A stretch of DNA of 45,411 bases from [Chlorobium] sp. 445 (GCA_002763895.1 NSLH01000021.1:1-45411), one strand, 5' to 3'; positions 28,205 through 38,693 are shown, counted from the first letter of the stretch. Program-made: numbers and translations. The notes: generated by a model from the letters alone, not told the origin.

Positions 28205-29508
28205 ATGACCTATCAAGATGCCATCGCCTTTTTGTTTCCGCTTCACCGCTTCGGCATGAAGATGAGCTTGGAGAATATCACGGCGCTTTGCAACTATCTG
28301 GGTAACCCTGAACGCCGGCTTGGCACCGTTGTGCATATTGCCGGCACAAATGGCAAAGGGTCAACTGCGGCATTTATGGCATCAATTTGCCAAGAAGCAG
28401 GATTAAAAACCGCACTTTACACCTCGCCGCATGTCGAACGCTTTGAGGAAAGAATTCGCATCAATGGTCAGATGATTAGCGAAGACTACATAGCAGGCTT
28501 AACCGCTGACCTCAAAGCAAAAATTCAAGACCTTAATGCGACGTTTTTTGAAGCTACAACGGCTATGGCGTTTAGGTATTTTTCAGAAGAATCCGTTGAT
28601 GTCTCCGTCATTGAAGTGGGCATGGGCGGGCGACTTGATGCAACTAATGTGGTCTTGCCTGATTATTGCCTCATTACGCCGATTGATTATGACCATCAAC
28701 AGTGGTTAGGCGAGACTATTGAGCAAATTGCCGCAGAAAAAGCAGGTATCGTGAAATCTCGTGCCCAGACTATTGTGGCTCGTCAGCACTTGGAAGCGCT
28801 GGAAGTGATTATGGCAGTCGCAAAAGAAAAAAAAAGTCGCCTGTTACAGTTGCCCCAGCGGTTGCACACAGTCAACTTGCGCCCTCTGCGTTAGGTGAGT
28901 TGGCGGTACATCTCAAAACGCCCGTACGCAGTTATTTTGGCTTGCGCACCTCACTCTGGGGTCAGTATCAAGCCGAAAACTTGCGTCTTGCTACGCTCTG
29001 CGCAGAGGCTATGACTCTTACCGAGCGCGCTATCCGTGATGGCATTCGGCATGTTTTGCGCAACACAGGACATCGTGCGCGTCTGGAAATTCTTTCTCGT
29101 TCACCGCTTGTAATCTTGGATGCATCGCACAATCCCAACGGCATGGAACACACCGTTCGCACTTTGGAGCAGCATCGCCATGAGTTTAATCGACTCTTAG
29201 TTATCTTTGGGGCTATGCAGGATAAGGATATCAGAGGCATGCTGCTGCCTCTTGCACGTATAGCAAATAAGTTTTATCTCGCATCTGCGAATCTTGAGCG
29301 TGCGGCTCGTGTGGAGGACCTTGCTCTGTTGCTTTCAGAGATTGGGGCTATGCACCGCACTTTTGAGAGCATTGCGCAAGCCGTTCATGCTGCAAGAGAA
29401 GAGATGCAGGAAAAAGATGCTTTGCTGATAACAGGTTCGTTTTATGTCTCAGGCGAAGTTTCGTTAATCTTGAAGATGAGTGGTGAGTCTGAAAAAGTCC
29501 TTGCGTAA
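28205..29508 (+). CDS. folC: Folylpolyglutamate synthase / dihydrofolate synthase; frame interrupted
   Basis: A Mur-ligase family enzyme adding glutamate to dihydropteroate and folates. It shows the ATP P-loop GTNGKGSTAAFMA (near residue 50), SPHVERFEERIRINGQMI, the catalytic VGMGGRLDATNV and ITPIDYDHQQWLG. The C-terminal ligase domain has ILDASHNPNGMEHTV. The frame is broken in an A9 run at 28827-28835; ten A's would give KEKKKSPVTVAPAVA and one protein of about 434 residues. FolC is normally essential, so the one-base deficit is most likely a sequence error. It pairs functionally with thyX and the TrpG/PabA gene, although these are not adjacent. Confidence 0.93.
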
Positions 29509-29509
29509 T

Positions 29510-29543
29510 TTTGTTGTTTGTCTCAAATTTGTCCTTATATTTG
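29510..29543 (+). promoter_or_regulatory. Candidate promoter in the rho leader region
   Basis: TATATTTG at 29536-29543 matches the TAnnTTTG -7 box. TTTG at 29510-29513 is 22 bases upstream, slightly long; another TTTG at 29517-29520 is 15 bases upstream, too short. If used, the rho mRNA has a leader of about 230 bases, which would suit the autogenous control by attenuation known for rho elsewhere. No strong hairpin was recognised in the leader. Confidence 0.4.
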
Positions 29544-29780
29544 CAGTTGAACGCATTAAGTAAGCAAATCACTTTTTTCAATACACTCTCTTTCACAAGC
29601 CTGTGTCGGCCTGCATTCAGACTTTGAAGCGTCAACTGTAACTTTGAAATACGCGCCGAAGATTTTTCTACGGGAATTTTCTATACCCTTTCAAACACGT
29701 CACTGAGTTGAAACTGTAATTGCTCTCGTAAGAGAAGCATTACAACATTATAATTCTCAACATCATTCTTGAAGATAATT

Positions 29781-31097
29781 ATGAGTTCACCAAGCACTGC
29801 AACTACCGCCACGACCAACGGGCTTGATATTGCTACCCTGCAAAAAAAGAAGGTGGCTGAGCTGACTGTCATCGCAAAAGAAATGGGCATTTCCACAAGC
29901 GGGTTGCGCAAAGATGAGATTATCTATAAAATCATCGAGACACAAGCCCAAAAGGCTGAGAGTGCACCCGAAACTGCCACTAATGTCATCACCAATACGG
30001 GTGTCTTGCAAGTGATGTCTGACGGCTATGGCTTTTTGCGCTCACCGAACTACAACTATCTTTCTTCGCCCGATGACATTTATGTCTCGCCTTCGCAAAT
30101 CAAACGCTTCAATATGAAGACGGGTGACACCGTGCGCGGGCAAGTACGTGCGCCGAAAGAAGGCGAGCGATTCTTCGCTCTGCTTAAAATTGAGACCATT
30201 AACGGCGTTGATCCTGAAGCCATACGCGATAGAATCAATTTCGATAACCTTACACCGCTCTATCCTACCGAGCGCTTGCGCTTGGAGACCGTGCCCAGCG
30301 AAGTTTCCATGCGAATTATGGACATCTTCACACCGATTGGCAAAGGGCAACGTGGCTTGATTGTAGCACAGCCCAAAACAGGCAAAACCATGCTTTTGCA
30401 AAAAATTGCAAACAGCATCGCTAAGAATCATCCCGAAGTCTATCTCATTGTGCTGCTGATTGATGAACGCCCTGAAGAAGTCACTGATATGGAGCGCAAT
30501 GTGCAAGCTGAAGTCATTAGCTCGACCTTCGACGAAGAGCCCGAGCGGCATGTGCAAGTTGCAGAGATGGTCCTTGAGAAAGCCAAGCGCCTTGTGGAAA
30601 CGCGCCGTGATGTGGTCATCTTGCTCGACTCCATTACACGCCTTGCTCGTGCACATAACACGGTTATTCCGCATTCTGGTAAGATTCTCTCTGGCGGGAT
30701 TGATGCTAATGCTCTGCATAAGCCCAAGCGATTTTTTGGTGCCGCACGCAATGTCGAAGAAGGTGGCAGCCTGACCATTATTGCTACAGCACTCGTCGAT
30801 ACAGGCTCACGTATGGACGATGTTATCTTCGAAGAGTTCAAAGGCACAGGTAATATGGAACTTGTGCTCGATCGTCGCCTTGCAGATCGGCGCATCTTCC
30901 CTGCTATTGATATTCTCAAATCTGGTACACGCCGTGAAGAGTTGCTCGTCTCACAAGAAGAAATTTCAAGAATGTGGCTCCTGCGCAAATACCTTGCCGA
31001 CAAGACCCCAATTGAAGGTATGGAGTTTATTTTGGAGAAAATCGAGAGCACAAAGAGCAACAAAGAGTTCTTCAAACTCATGAACGCGGGAGCATAA
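29781..31097 (+). CDS. rho: Transcription termination factor Rho
   Basis: A hexameric RNA-dependent ATPase that ends transcripts. Start chosen at the ATG at 29781 ([14 protein letters not shown]); the frame opens slightly earlier at a TTG. An N-terminal Rho_N helix-extended-loop domain has [20 protein letters not shown]. The RNA-binding cold-shock-like domain follows ([16 protein letters not shown], then [13 protein letters not shown]). The ATPase core has Walker [14 protein letters not shown], Walker [16 protein letters not shown], the Q-loop/R-loop region and GALTI-like [20 protein letters not shown]. Length (438) is typical for Chlorobi without large insertions. Flanked by a 272-base leader and by convergent ptsI. 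Confidence 0.97.
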   Translation: MSSPSTATTATTNGLDIATLQKKKVAELTVIAKEMGISTSGLRKDEIIYKIIETQAQKAESAPETATNVITNTGVLQVMSDGYGFLRSPNYNYLSSPDDIYVSPSQIKRFNMKTGDTVRGQVRAPKEGERFFALLKIETINGVDPEAIRDRINFDNLTPLYPTERLRLETVPSEVSMRIMDIFTPIGKGQRGLIVAQPKTGKTMLLQKIANSIAKNHPEVYLIVLLIDERPEEVTDMERNVQAEVISSTFDEEPERHVQVAEMVLEKAKRLVETRRDVVILLDSITRLARAHNTVIPHSGKILSGGIDANALHKPKRFFGAARNVEEGGSLTIIATALVDTGSRMDDVIFEEFKGTGNMELVLDRRLADRRIFPAIDILKSGTRREELLVSQEEISRMWLLRKYLADKTPIEGMEFILEKIESTKSNKEFFKLMNAGA

Positions 31098-31122
31098 GCG
31101 AAGCAAAGGGCGCAACTTTATC

Positions 31123-32906
31123 TCACAGTTGATGCTGTGCTTTGAATTGACGCAAGGCTTGTTCAATTTCTTGTGAGGTTGCAAACTTCAAGCACTGCGC
31201 AGCTAGTTCGCTGGCTTCATTGAGCAAGACACGCGAAATGATGCGCTTGATTTGCGGAATGTTTGAACTTGCAACGCTAAATTCGTGCAGTCCTAAGCCC
31301 AAAAGCAAGGGTATTGCTAAGGTGTTTGCAGCCATCTCACCACACATTGACACACGGCACCGATACTTTCGTGCTACCTTGATAATCCGACCAATCATGC
31401 GAATCACCGCAGGGTGAAGGCGATTGTAAAGGCTCTGCACGACTTCGTTGTTGCGGTCAACGGCAACTGTGTATTGTATGAGATCATTGGTGCCAATACT
31501 AAAAAATTCAAGCTCTTGGGCGAGTTCCTCAATGAGTTCCACAGCAGAAGGGACTTCAATCATTGCACCAAGCCGTAGAGGTGCTTCAGGTATGGCTTTT
31601 TGCTTTTTAAGGTCTTGCTTGACTCGTGCGAGTATTTTCTTGACGGCACGCACTTCCTCGACAGAGGAGACCATCGGAATCATCACTTGGATGTTGCCAT
31701 GCTGATTGGCTCTAAGCAATGCGCGCAATTGATTTTCTAAGAGTTCAGGCACATCGAGCAAGATGCGTACCCCGCGCCAGCCTAAGTTTGGGTTCTCTTC
31801 TTTGTAAGAAGCATAGAGGAATTTATCGCCACCGATATCAAAGAGCCGAACAGTCAGCGGCTTTGGCGCAAGTTGCGTGGCAAGTTGTGTGTAGTATTCA
31901 GTTTGCTCTTCCTCGCTCGGGGGTTCACTACCTGCAATAAACAGGGTCTCGCTGCGAAACAGCCCGACACCCTCTGAGCCAAACTTTTCTATCGATGGCA
32001 ATTCTTCTTTGAAGTCAATGTTGGAGTAAATGTAGATGCGCTTTCCGCAAGCTGTTTTAGTCTTGCTTTGTGCAAGTGTTGGATTTAGTGCAGAGAGTTT
32101 GCGTTTGGCTTTGCGTTCATAGAGCAGGAGCGTCTCTGCTGAGGGATGAAGCACGATTTTGCCGTCGTAGCCATCAATGAGCATCACATTGCCTGTGTGC
32201 ACCTGCGAGACAAGGTCGCGCAGTCCTACCACCATAGGTACCCCCAGCGATTGACATATCAGCGCTGCATGTGAAGTGGCACCGCCGCTCTCTGTAGCAC
32301 AACCAAGCATATTTTGGCGACTGAAGAGAATCACATCAGCAGGGGTGAGCACTGCAGAGACAACAATGCTGTGCTCTGGAATGCGCGAGATAATCTGACC
32401 AGAATAAAGATTGCGAATGAGACGTTCTTTGAGATCTTGAAAATCATACGCACGCTCTCGAAACATCGCTTCGCTAGACGCCAGCAGCATTTGTTGATAT
32501 TTCGCAATTTCTTCACTAGCAATTACACCAGCTCGGCGATGCTCTTGACGAATGCGTCGTTCCACGCTTTGAACAAAGACTTCATCGCGTAACATCATAA
32601 TTTGCGCCGTGAAAATTTCAGAGTATGCACCGCCAATTTTTGTTCAGTGATATGAGCAATCTTTTCAAGCTCCTTCGTGGAACGCTCTAAGGCAAGATGC
32701 CAGCGCGCAATTTCATCTTGAATGTACTCTTGCCGCATTTCAGGCTCACTTGCTGAAAGTGCATCATGTTTCTTGCGCTCGAACACATATACTATGCCCT
32801 TCGCAATGCCTTTGGAAGCGGCAATACCCTGAAAAAAAGTTCGGATGATTGCGGTAATGTAAGTTGCTCTTTTTCCATCTGTTACTGGCTTTGCAGAATA
32901 TAGCAT
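31123..32906 (-). CDS. ptsI: Phosphoenolpyruvate-protein phosphotransferase (PTS enzyme I); frame interrupted
   Basis: Enzyme I passes phosphate from PEP to HPr. The N-terminal part has FFQGIAASKGIAKGIVYVFE. The phospho-His motif is GGATSHAALICQSLG, and the PEP-binding barrel has GVGLFRSETLFIAGS, RLFDIGGDKFL, MIPMVSSVEEVRAV and FFSIGTNDLIQYTVAVDRNN, with the Cys region RVSMCGEMAANTLA. The frame breaks near 32615-32628, between AVHT and EIFTAQIMMLRDEVF. One added base (for example a second T) would rejoin them into about 594 residues. The first 25 residues before the usual start (near FFQGIAASKG) are unusual, so the true start may be internal. No HPr or EII gene is nearby. Confidence 0.9.
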
Positions 32907-32989
32907 GCCAGCGAAAATTTCTACACGGCTTCAAAAGAAGTTTGTAATGAACTTTGTAACTTCACTTGCAATCAAGACTATCATTATCC

Positions 32990-33949
32990 ATGAGTCTAAC
33001 ACCTGACGCAGAACAGTCATCGCGCAAAAATTCCTCGAAAGCCACTGCACGCGCGGCTGCGGTATTTAAGTCAGAATTGCAAATCGTTGAGCACGCCGCA
33101 AAAATTGCTAAAAGCACGGAGCTTAGTAACGAGGAATTGCTCAGAGAGTATAAGTTTCTTGCGCAAGAGTATCAACGGCTCCTGCAAGAGGCGGTGAAGA
33201 TTACCAAAGTCGGCGATACCATGCAAGAAAAATTACTCAAGGCGCAAGAGGCTTTGCAAGAACTCAATGCGAAACTTGCTGATACGAATCTGCAACTCAA
33301 TAGCGAGCGTGAGCGCTCTGAACAACTGCTGCGCAACATTTTACCCGGCATCATTGCCGATCGTATGAAGCGTGGTGAGACAACCATTGCAGATTCATTC
33401 AACGAAGTTACGGTGCTGTTTGCCGATATCGTCGGCTTTACCCATCTCTCTTCCGTTACCTCGCCAGAGTTTGTTGTCGCTATTCTCAATGACGTTTTTG
33501 CTTACTTTGATGATCTGTGCGAAAAATATGGGTTGGAGAAAATCAAAACCATCGGCGATTCCTACATGGCCGTCAGTGGCGTGCCTGAAGAACGGCGCGA
33601 TCATGCAATTGCCGCTGCCGAAACTGCTCTGGAAATGCTCGATAGCCTCGATAAGTTAGAGCTGGCACGCATGGGACATCTTAGCATGCGCATTGGTCTG
33701 AGCACTGGTAGCGTTGTGGCTGGCGTTATTGGCAAAAAGAAATTTATCTATGACCTCTGGGGCGATACAGTCAATATCGCTAGCCGAATGGAATCGCAGG
33801 GCGTCAGCGGAAAAATTCAGGTGTCAGAGTCATCATTTAAGTTACTTAAAAACCGCTACATCTTCGAAGGCCCGGGCAAAATCAATGTGCGCGGCATTGG
33901 GGAAATGCCAACCTATTTTCTTGTTGGACGCAAATCGTTTCACACCTAG
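32990..33949 (+). CDS. Soluble class III adenylate cyclase with coiled coil
   Basis: The probable start is the ATG at 32990 (MSLTPDAEQSSRKN). There is no membrane helix. A coiled coil (about residues 50-110) leads into SEQLLRNILPGIIADRMKRG, the signalling-helix element found just before class III catalytic domains. The metal-binding Asps are in VLFADIVGFTHLSS and IKTIGDSYMAVSG. Lys in EKIKTIGD and Asp in YDLWGDTVNIASRM are the adenine-selecting residues (guanylate cyclases have Glu and Cys), and Asn/Arg in VNIASRM stabilise the transition state. It should therefore make cAMP and must dimerise. It is divergent from ptsI. The sensory input is not visible, and no cAMP receptor is in the window. 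Confidence 0.92.
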   Translation: MSLTPDAEQSSRKNSSKATARAAAVFKSELQIVEHAAKIAKSTELSNEELLREYKFLAQEYQRLLQEAVKITKVGDTMQEKLLKAQEALQELNAKLADTNLQLNSERERSEQLLRNILPGIIADRMKRGETTIADSFNEVTVLFADIVGFTHLSSVTSPEFVVAILNDVFAYFDDLCEKYGLEKIKTIGDSYMAVSGVPEERRDHAIAAAETALEMLDSLDKLELARMGHLSMRIGLSTGSVVAGVIGKKKFIYDLWGDTVNIASRMESQGVSGKIQVSESSFKLLKNRYIFEGPGKINVRGIGEMPTYFLVGRKSFHT

Positions 33950-35118
33950 AGCCACCGCTTCAAGACCGACGCCATACGCTGCGCTGCTTGCTCTACCTCC
34001 TGCATCGTATTAAACTTCGAGAAAGAGACCCGAATACTGGTACGTGCTTCTTGCTCCGTTTTCCCCAAGGCTAAGAGCACGTGCGATGGCTTTTCTGTAC
34101 CGCTCGTGCATGCACTGCCACTTGAGACCGCTATCCCACAAGCATCAAACGCTAACAGCAACACATCAGCTGCAACTTTGCTGGCGACTTTAATCTTGAA
34201 TGTCAGATTTAAAATGTGAGGTAACGCTGCATCTGGTTGCCCATTGATTTCAAACGCTATACCTTCACGCTCTAATTGAGAGAGAAATCTCTCGCGTAAC
34301 GCCTCGACATGTGCCATCGTCTGCGCTGCTGATGATGTTGCACGCTGTAGTGCTTCAGCCAGTGCTAAAGCAAAGGCGTAGTTCTCCGTACCTGCGCGTC
34401 GATTGCGCTCATGACTCCCGCCGTGCAATAGCGGTTCAATTGGCACGCCCTTGCGCACATAAATTGCTCCAATTCCTTTCGGCGCATGAAACTTGTGTCC
34501 AGAAATTGAGAGCATATCCACGCCCAGTTTTTCTACATGGATTGGCAACTTTGCTGCGGTTTGAACCGCATCGCTATGCACAAATGCGCCATATTGCTTA
34601 GCTATCTGCGCCATCTCTTCAAGAGGATTGATATTGCCGAGTTCATTATTGGCATGCATGATTGAGACCAGTGTAGCCATTTCTTTATCGCCGCTGCACA
34701 AAAGTTTTTTTAGACTGTCAAGGTCGAGTATGCCGCGAGCATCATGCTCAACAAAGTGCACTGGTGCATCAAAGACACTTTCAATCCACGCAAGACTTTC
34801 GAGCACGGCTTTATGTTCAAGGCGTGAGCTAATAAAACGAAAAGGCTTTTTGGCACGCATCATTGCAAAGGCAAATCCTTTGAGCGCAAAGTTATTGGCT
34901 TCCGTACCGCTTGATGTAAAGAAAATCTCAGCTGGTGAAGCGCCAAGCACTGTCGCCACACGCTCACGTGCTTCTTCCAAAATGTTTTTTGTGAATTGTC
35001 CGAAAGAATGAATTGAGGCTGCGTTACCAAAGTGTTCTGTGAAATAGGGTTGCACCTGCGCCCAAACTTCTGGCTCAATGGCGGTCGTAGCCGCATTGTC
35101 AAGATAAATGCGTGTCAT
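33946..35118 (-). CDS. Cysteine desulfurase (class V aminotransferase, NifS/IscS type)
   Basis: A PLP enzyme that takes sulfur from cysteine for Fe-S clusters or tRNA thiolation. The N-terminus MTRIYLDNAATTAIEPEV and FFTSSGTEANNFALKG are family hallmarks. The PLP Lys is in SISGHKFHAPKGIGAIYVRK, with HANNELGNINPLEE before it. The active-site Cys loop is AVSSGSACTSGTEKPSHVLL. The length of 390 and the SGSAC-TSGTEKPSH loop fit the NifS/IscS group I. There is no IscU/NifU gene next to it. It converges on the cyclase gene; the two stop codons overlap by four bases. Confidence 0.93.
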   Translation of the reverse strand: MTRIYLDNAATTAIEPEVWAQVQPYFTEHFGNAASIHSFGQFTKNILEEARERVATVLGASPAEIFFTSSGTEANNFALKGFAFAMMRAKKPFRFISSRLEHKAVLESLAWIESVFDAPVHFVEHDARGILDLDSLKKLLCSGDKEMATLVSIMHANNELGNINPLEEMAQIAKQYGAFVHSDAVQTAAKLPIHVEKLGVDMLSISGHKFHAPKGIGAIYVRKGVPIEPLLHGGSHERNRRAGTENYAFALALAEALQRATSSAAQTMAHVEALRERFLSQLEREGIAFEINGQPDAALPHILNLTFKIKVASKVAADVLLLAFDACGIAVSSGSACTSGTEKPSHVLLALGKTEQEARTSIRVSFSKFNTMQEVEQAAQRMASVLKRWL

Positions 35119-35186
35119 CGTAGCATTGATTTTTTTTCATAGCATCTCAAACACTCTTTGTGAGCAGAAATGTTCATTAGGCAAGT

Positions 35187-36169
35187 TCAGAAACGCACTT
35201 GTACTGTGGTGCGTGGGATGAGTGCGCCCGTCAGCGGGTCAGGTGTTAGGTCAAGAGTTGTCTTGATGCGCCAATTGTATTCATTGGTGGCTAAGACTGC
35301 ATCGATCACACTAAAGAGGTGATTGAGAATGATGAAATATGTTACGGTTGTAGCGCGGTTCAAAATGTCGTTGAAGTCTCGACGCTGAATGCCATAATTC
35401 AAAAAATGTTGACTGGCAGGTGGAAATGCATTGCTAAGTTGACGCAGGTCGAAGTCATCCCAACCGATGGCATATTCGCTGTATTTGCCGATGAGTTCAT
35501 AGTACTGCTGTGAGCCGAAAGGTGAGAGTGTATGCGAGAACGTGGTGCCATTGGCAAAGACAGCCTGTCGCTCAAAAGTGTTAAGGAAGCGATAGTCTTG
35601 ATTGCGGATTTCGTTCAGACGTGCTGACGTGCTGAGTTCTTGCGCCAGTGAGCGCAGCTGTGGATTAGGATGTTCGCGGAAAATTTGAGAGAGCCGACTG
35701 GCATAACGCGCGGCACTCCACCGTGAAAGCCCATCGTTGAGAGCGGAAGGGGCATCAGCAAAAGCCTTGTAATCTTGCGCTGCGCGATTGCCTCGATCGA
35801 GAAGTTGTATGTGAAATATCCACAGCGCAGCTTCTATGGCTACAAACAATCCTGCGCGTAAGTAACTTTCTGCGTAAAACTCTCCTGCCCCCGGCACAAT
35901 TGCCGAGAAAATACCTGCCAAAGCTGGCGAGCGAAGCATGCGAGGTTGCGCCTTCTCAAGTGTGGCATGGTGCACTTGAGTCTGCAGCGAACTTACACGC
36001 TCACCTTGCAACTTAGCTTGAAAACCGCGCTTGGCTTCATACTCTGCTTGCAATTTAGAGGCATCAAGAACACTGAAAGACGCACGCACTTGCGCAAACA
36101 GCACATCTACAAAAAGCAAACTACTACAGAGCAGGACAATTGACCTCAGTGCTAAGAATTTTTGTGCAT
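35187..36169 (-). CDS. DUF5683 secreted/membrane protein; frame interrupted at the signal peptide
   Basis: The central segment SPALAGIFSAIVPGAGEFYA with ESYLRAGLFVAIEAALWIFH is the DUF5683 signature, a hydrophobic hairpin shared with TM2-like proteins. The C-terminus (DLTPDPLTGALIPRTTVQVRF) is strand-like and ends in Phe, suggesting envelope association. The open frame continues upstream over feoB without an ATG. In another frame an ATG at 36169 gives MHKKFLALRSIVLLCSS, a perfect signal peptide, if the T5 run at 36159-36163 had six bases. I therefore place the start there. It lies 102 bases downstream of feoB on the same strand. Function is unknown. Confidence 0.7.
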
Positions 36170-36271
36170 TTGAGAAAATTTTGGTCGCACTACAATCTTG
36201 CGCACAAAATACGAAATGTCTATGCTGCGCAAAGACCAAGCTGTCGAATTGCAACGATGCCACAGGTTGTG

Positions 36272-38353
36272 TTACAATACAACAGCCACGATACCGCCAA
36301 TCGAGAATGCTAGCACCCAACTGCCGAACCATATGGTCATAGCTTCGCGCACCCCGCGCTCTTTGAGCAGCACCATCAAACTTGCAATACATGGCACAAA
36401 CAGCGTGATGACTGTAAGCGAGACCACTATCTGCTTTGGCGTCAAGGCAAGTTCATAGAGACCTGCTGCGCCAAAATCGCGCCGTACCATTCCCATTACA
36501 AAAGCGCGTGCGGCATCGGCAGGTAAGTCTAACCAGCGAGTGGTTATCGGCTCAAAGACATTTACCCATGCGCTCAAAAGTCCTGTAACTTGCATCGTAG
36601 AAACTAGCACGGCGCCGATGAAAAACCACGGTGAGGCTTCTTTCATGAAACTTAGCGTCTTAATCCAAGTTTTTTTGATAATGTTGTCAAGGCGTGGCAA
36701 ACGTATCGGCGGCAAATCAATCAGCAGGGCGGAAGACTTGCCCGGTAAAATTTTGTCAATTGCTGTGCCAATGCCCACAAGATTTGCAAGAATAATCACG
36801 AAGAAGATGAGCGTGTATTCGCCGCCTGCTTTGGTGAGCAAGGCAGTAATGACCGCCAGCTGTGCCGAGCAAGGAATTGCAAAATTGAGAATCGAGGCAG
36901 CAATCGTTTTCTCGCGTGAGGTATTCAGCAAGCGTGTTGTAATCGTTGCCATCGTTACACAGCCAAAGCCCAAGATAATTGGAATGACCGCGCGACCGTT
37001 GAGCCCCATCATGTTGAGCAGTCTATCAACCATAGTTGCAAGACGTGGCAAGTAACCACAATCTTCAAGAATTGCAAGGAAAAGGTAAAAGCCAATAATG
37101 AGTGGCAAGAGCAGGAAAAGCAAGTATGTAACGGTCATGGTGATGGCACCAAACTCACCGGCAAGAATGGTTACGAGTTTTCCCCACAGCGTCTCTTGCG
37201 AAAAAGTAAAACTCTGCATCACATCTTTGCCTTCAATGAACTTGCGCAACTTTTGCAGCTCTGCATCATCAGCACGTGTGCCATTTGGGAAATCAAATGT
37301 GCGTGTCTCCACGACCTTCTCTTCACCCTCCTCATTCTCTTGCAAGACTTCAACAGAAATGCTTACTGGTGTGATGAGCGCAAACACATGTTTGACCGCA
37401 GGTTCCCAAAGTTTATTGCCGTATTCTACTTCCAGATGTCCTACCACACGCTGTGCCACCAGCACTCCAACAACTTGATAGATTAGCCAGAGCATCAAGA
37501 ACAGAATCGGGATACCTGTTATCGGGTTGATTGTCCATTGTCCTAATTTTTCGCTTAGCTGCATGCTAAAACGCATCGCTGATTTTTGCTTGTAGACTTT
37601 CGCTACAAGTTCATTTACGCGGTTGCGGCGCGCCACATAGATTTCTTCGCGTCTGTCCATTGGTCGAAGCGCATGGCGTTCTGCGACCACTTCATCACCT
37701 TCGAGAATCATCAGAGCGTCGGCAGTAGGGTTCGTTGTCGGTTTGAGCCTCGCTCTTAGCGCTTCAATTTCGTGCTGCAGCGCTGCATCGGAGTGCCCTA
37801 CACGGGCGTGTGGCAGCATGGCTTCAAGTCTGTCAAATCCTTTTTTCTTAATTGCCACAACTTCGACGACCGGCACGCCCAGCAAGCGTTCTAATTCTTT
37901 GGTATCGATCTCTAAGCCAGCTTCACTCAGCGCATCCATCATGTTGAGCGCCACAACCATTTTGAAGCGCATATCGATCAGTTGCAGCGTCAGAAAAAGA
38001 TCGCGCTCGAGATTGGTTGCATCCACCACGTTCAAGACCACATCCGCCGAAAGCACGGTATCGCGTGCCACACGCTCTTCATCGTTGAAAGAACTTACAC
38101 CATAGATGCCTGGTGTGTCATAGACCTCATAATTTTTGTAATGGGCACGGGCGATTTCAACCGTTGTGCCCGGAAAATTAGAGACATCGACATACAAACC
38201 GCTGAAGTAATTGAAGAAGCCTGACTTACCCACATTCGGGTTACCAACTAAAACCAACTTGGTCGGTCTAGCCGTCGCTGTGTCTTTAGAAACGGCGGGA
38301 ATTGGTGCGGTCACTTCTGCCTCTGTCGGCAGCTCAAATGTAGACTTTTCCAT
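36272..38353 (-). CDS. feoB: Ferrous iron transporter FeoB
   Basis: A 693-residue inner-membrane Fe(II) importer with an N-terminal G domain. G1 is VGNPNVGKSGFFNYFSG (Gly replaces the usual Thr after GKS), then FPGTTVE (G2), DTPGIYGV (G3) and ALNMMDA (G4). A helical region spans about 180-245. The membrane part has two inverted repeats of gate-type helices, with conserved Cys in ILGFGCVTMATITTRLL and FAIPCSAQLAVITALL. A periplasmic insertion (about 315-390) separates helices. It follows feoA by 17 bases, forming a standard feoAB operon. The C-terminus is short, with no FeoC-like part. Confidence 0.96.
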   Translation of the reverse strand: MEKSTFELPTEAEVTAPIPAVSKDTATARPTKLVLVGNPNVGKSGFFNYFSGLYVDVSNFPGTTVEIARAHYKNYEVYDTPGIYGVSSFNDEERVARDTVLSADVVLNVVDATNLERDLFLTLQLIDMRFKMVVALNMMDALSEAGLEIDTKELERLLGVPVVEVVAIKKKGFDRLEAMLPHARVGHSDAALQHEIEALRARLKPTTNPTADALMILEGDEVVAERHALRPMDRREEIYVARRNRVNELVAKVYKQKSAMRFSMQLSEKLGQWTINPITGIPILFLMLWLIYQVVGVLVAQRVVGHLEVEYGNKLWEPAVKHVFALITPVSISVEVLQENEEGEEKVVETRTFDFPNGTRADDAELQKLRKFIEGKDVMQSFTFSQETLWGKLVTILAGEFGAITMTVTYLLFLLLPLIIGFYLFLAILEDCGYLPRLATMVDRLLNMMGLNGRAVIPIILGFGCVTMATITTRLLNTSREKTIAASILNFAIPCSAQLAVITALLTKAGGEYTLIFFVIILANLVGIGTAIDKILPGKSSALLIDLPPIRLPRLDNIIKKTWIKTLSFMKEASPWFFIGAVLVSTMQVTGLLSAWVNVFEPITTRWLDLPADAARAFVMGMVRRDFGAAGLYELALTPKQIVVSLTVITLFVPCIASLMVLLKERGVREAMTIWFGSWVLAFSIGGIVAVVL

Positions 38354-38370
38354 AGCATGAAATGTTGAAA

Positions 38371-38598
38371 TTAGTTTTCAAAGGTCTCTACCCAAATTTT
38401 ATTAGCCAGTTCTCTGCCGATTGCTACCTCTTGTCGCTGGTGCTTGATGACGATAGGACCAAACGGCAATCGCTCAAAGCAGATGCCTGTACTGCCTTCG
38501 CCTAAACCAAAGCGCAAAAGCTGAGTGCGTGTATCCTTATCATCAATACGCACCACTTTGAATCGTTTTCCCTTTTTGACATGGTTAAGCAAAATCAC
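38371..38598 (-). CDS. feoA: Ferrous iron transport protein FeoA
   Basis: A 75-residue SH3-like protein that assists FeoB. Sequence features are NHVKKGKRFKVVRIDDKDTR and LLRFGLGEGSTGICFERLPF, ending in GPIVIKHQRQEVAIGRELA, all typical of FeoA. It starts with GTG (38596-38598); no in-frame ATG lies close by. It is the first gene of the feoAB pair, and a 15-base palindrome lies 18 bases upstream. Confidence 0.93.
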   Translation of the reverse strand: MILLNHVKKGKRFKVVRIDDKDTRTQLLRFGLGEGSTGICFERLPFGPIVIKHQRQEVAIGRELANKIWVETFEN

Positions 38599-38615
38599 AT
38601 TTGTTTTATTTTTAT

Positions 38616-38630
38616 TTAGATTGAATCTAA
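38616..38630 (-). promoter_or_regulatory. Palindromic operator candidate upstream of feoAB
   Basis: TTAGATT-G-AATCTAA is a perfect inverted repeat with seven-base arms, placed 18 bases before the feoA start in an AT-rich stretch. The outer TTAG/CTAA half-sites resemble operators of DtxR/IdeR/MntR-type metal-dependent repressors more than Fur boxes. It probably couples feoAB to iron status. No regulator gene is in the window. Confidence 0.6.
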
Positions 38631-38693
38631 TCGAATTCTCCTAACTCACCAAGCCGTCTTTATGCGCATACTTTCGTAAGCACTTGTCGCACT

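Noticed and set aside
30042-31081. Long open frames antisense to rho
   Set aside because: They are the mirror of a highly conserved coding sequence, have no recognisable domain and no start context.
36170-36392. N-terminal extension of the DUF5683 protein overlapping feoB
   Set aside because: It lacks an ATG and reads as non-homologous residues; a signal peptide start at 36169 in the neighbouring frame is a better explanation.
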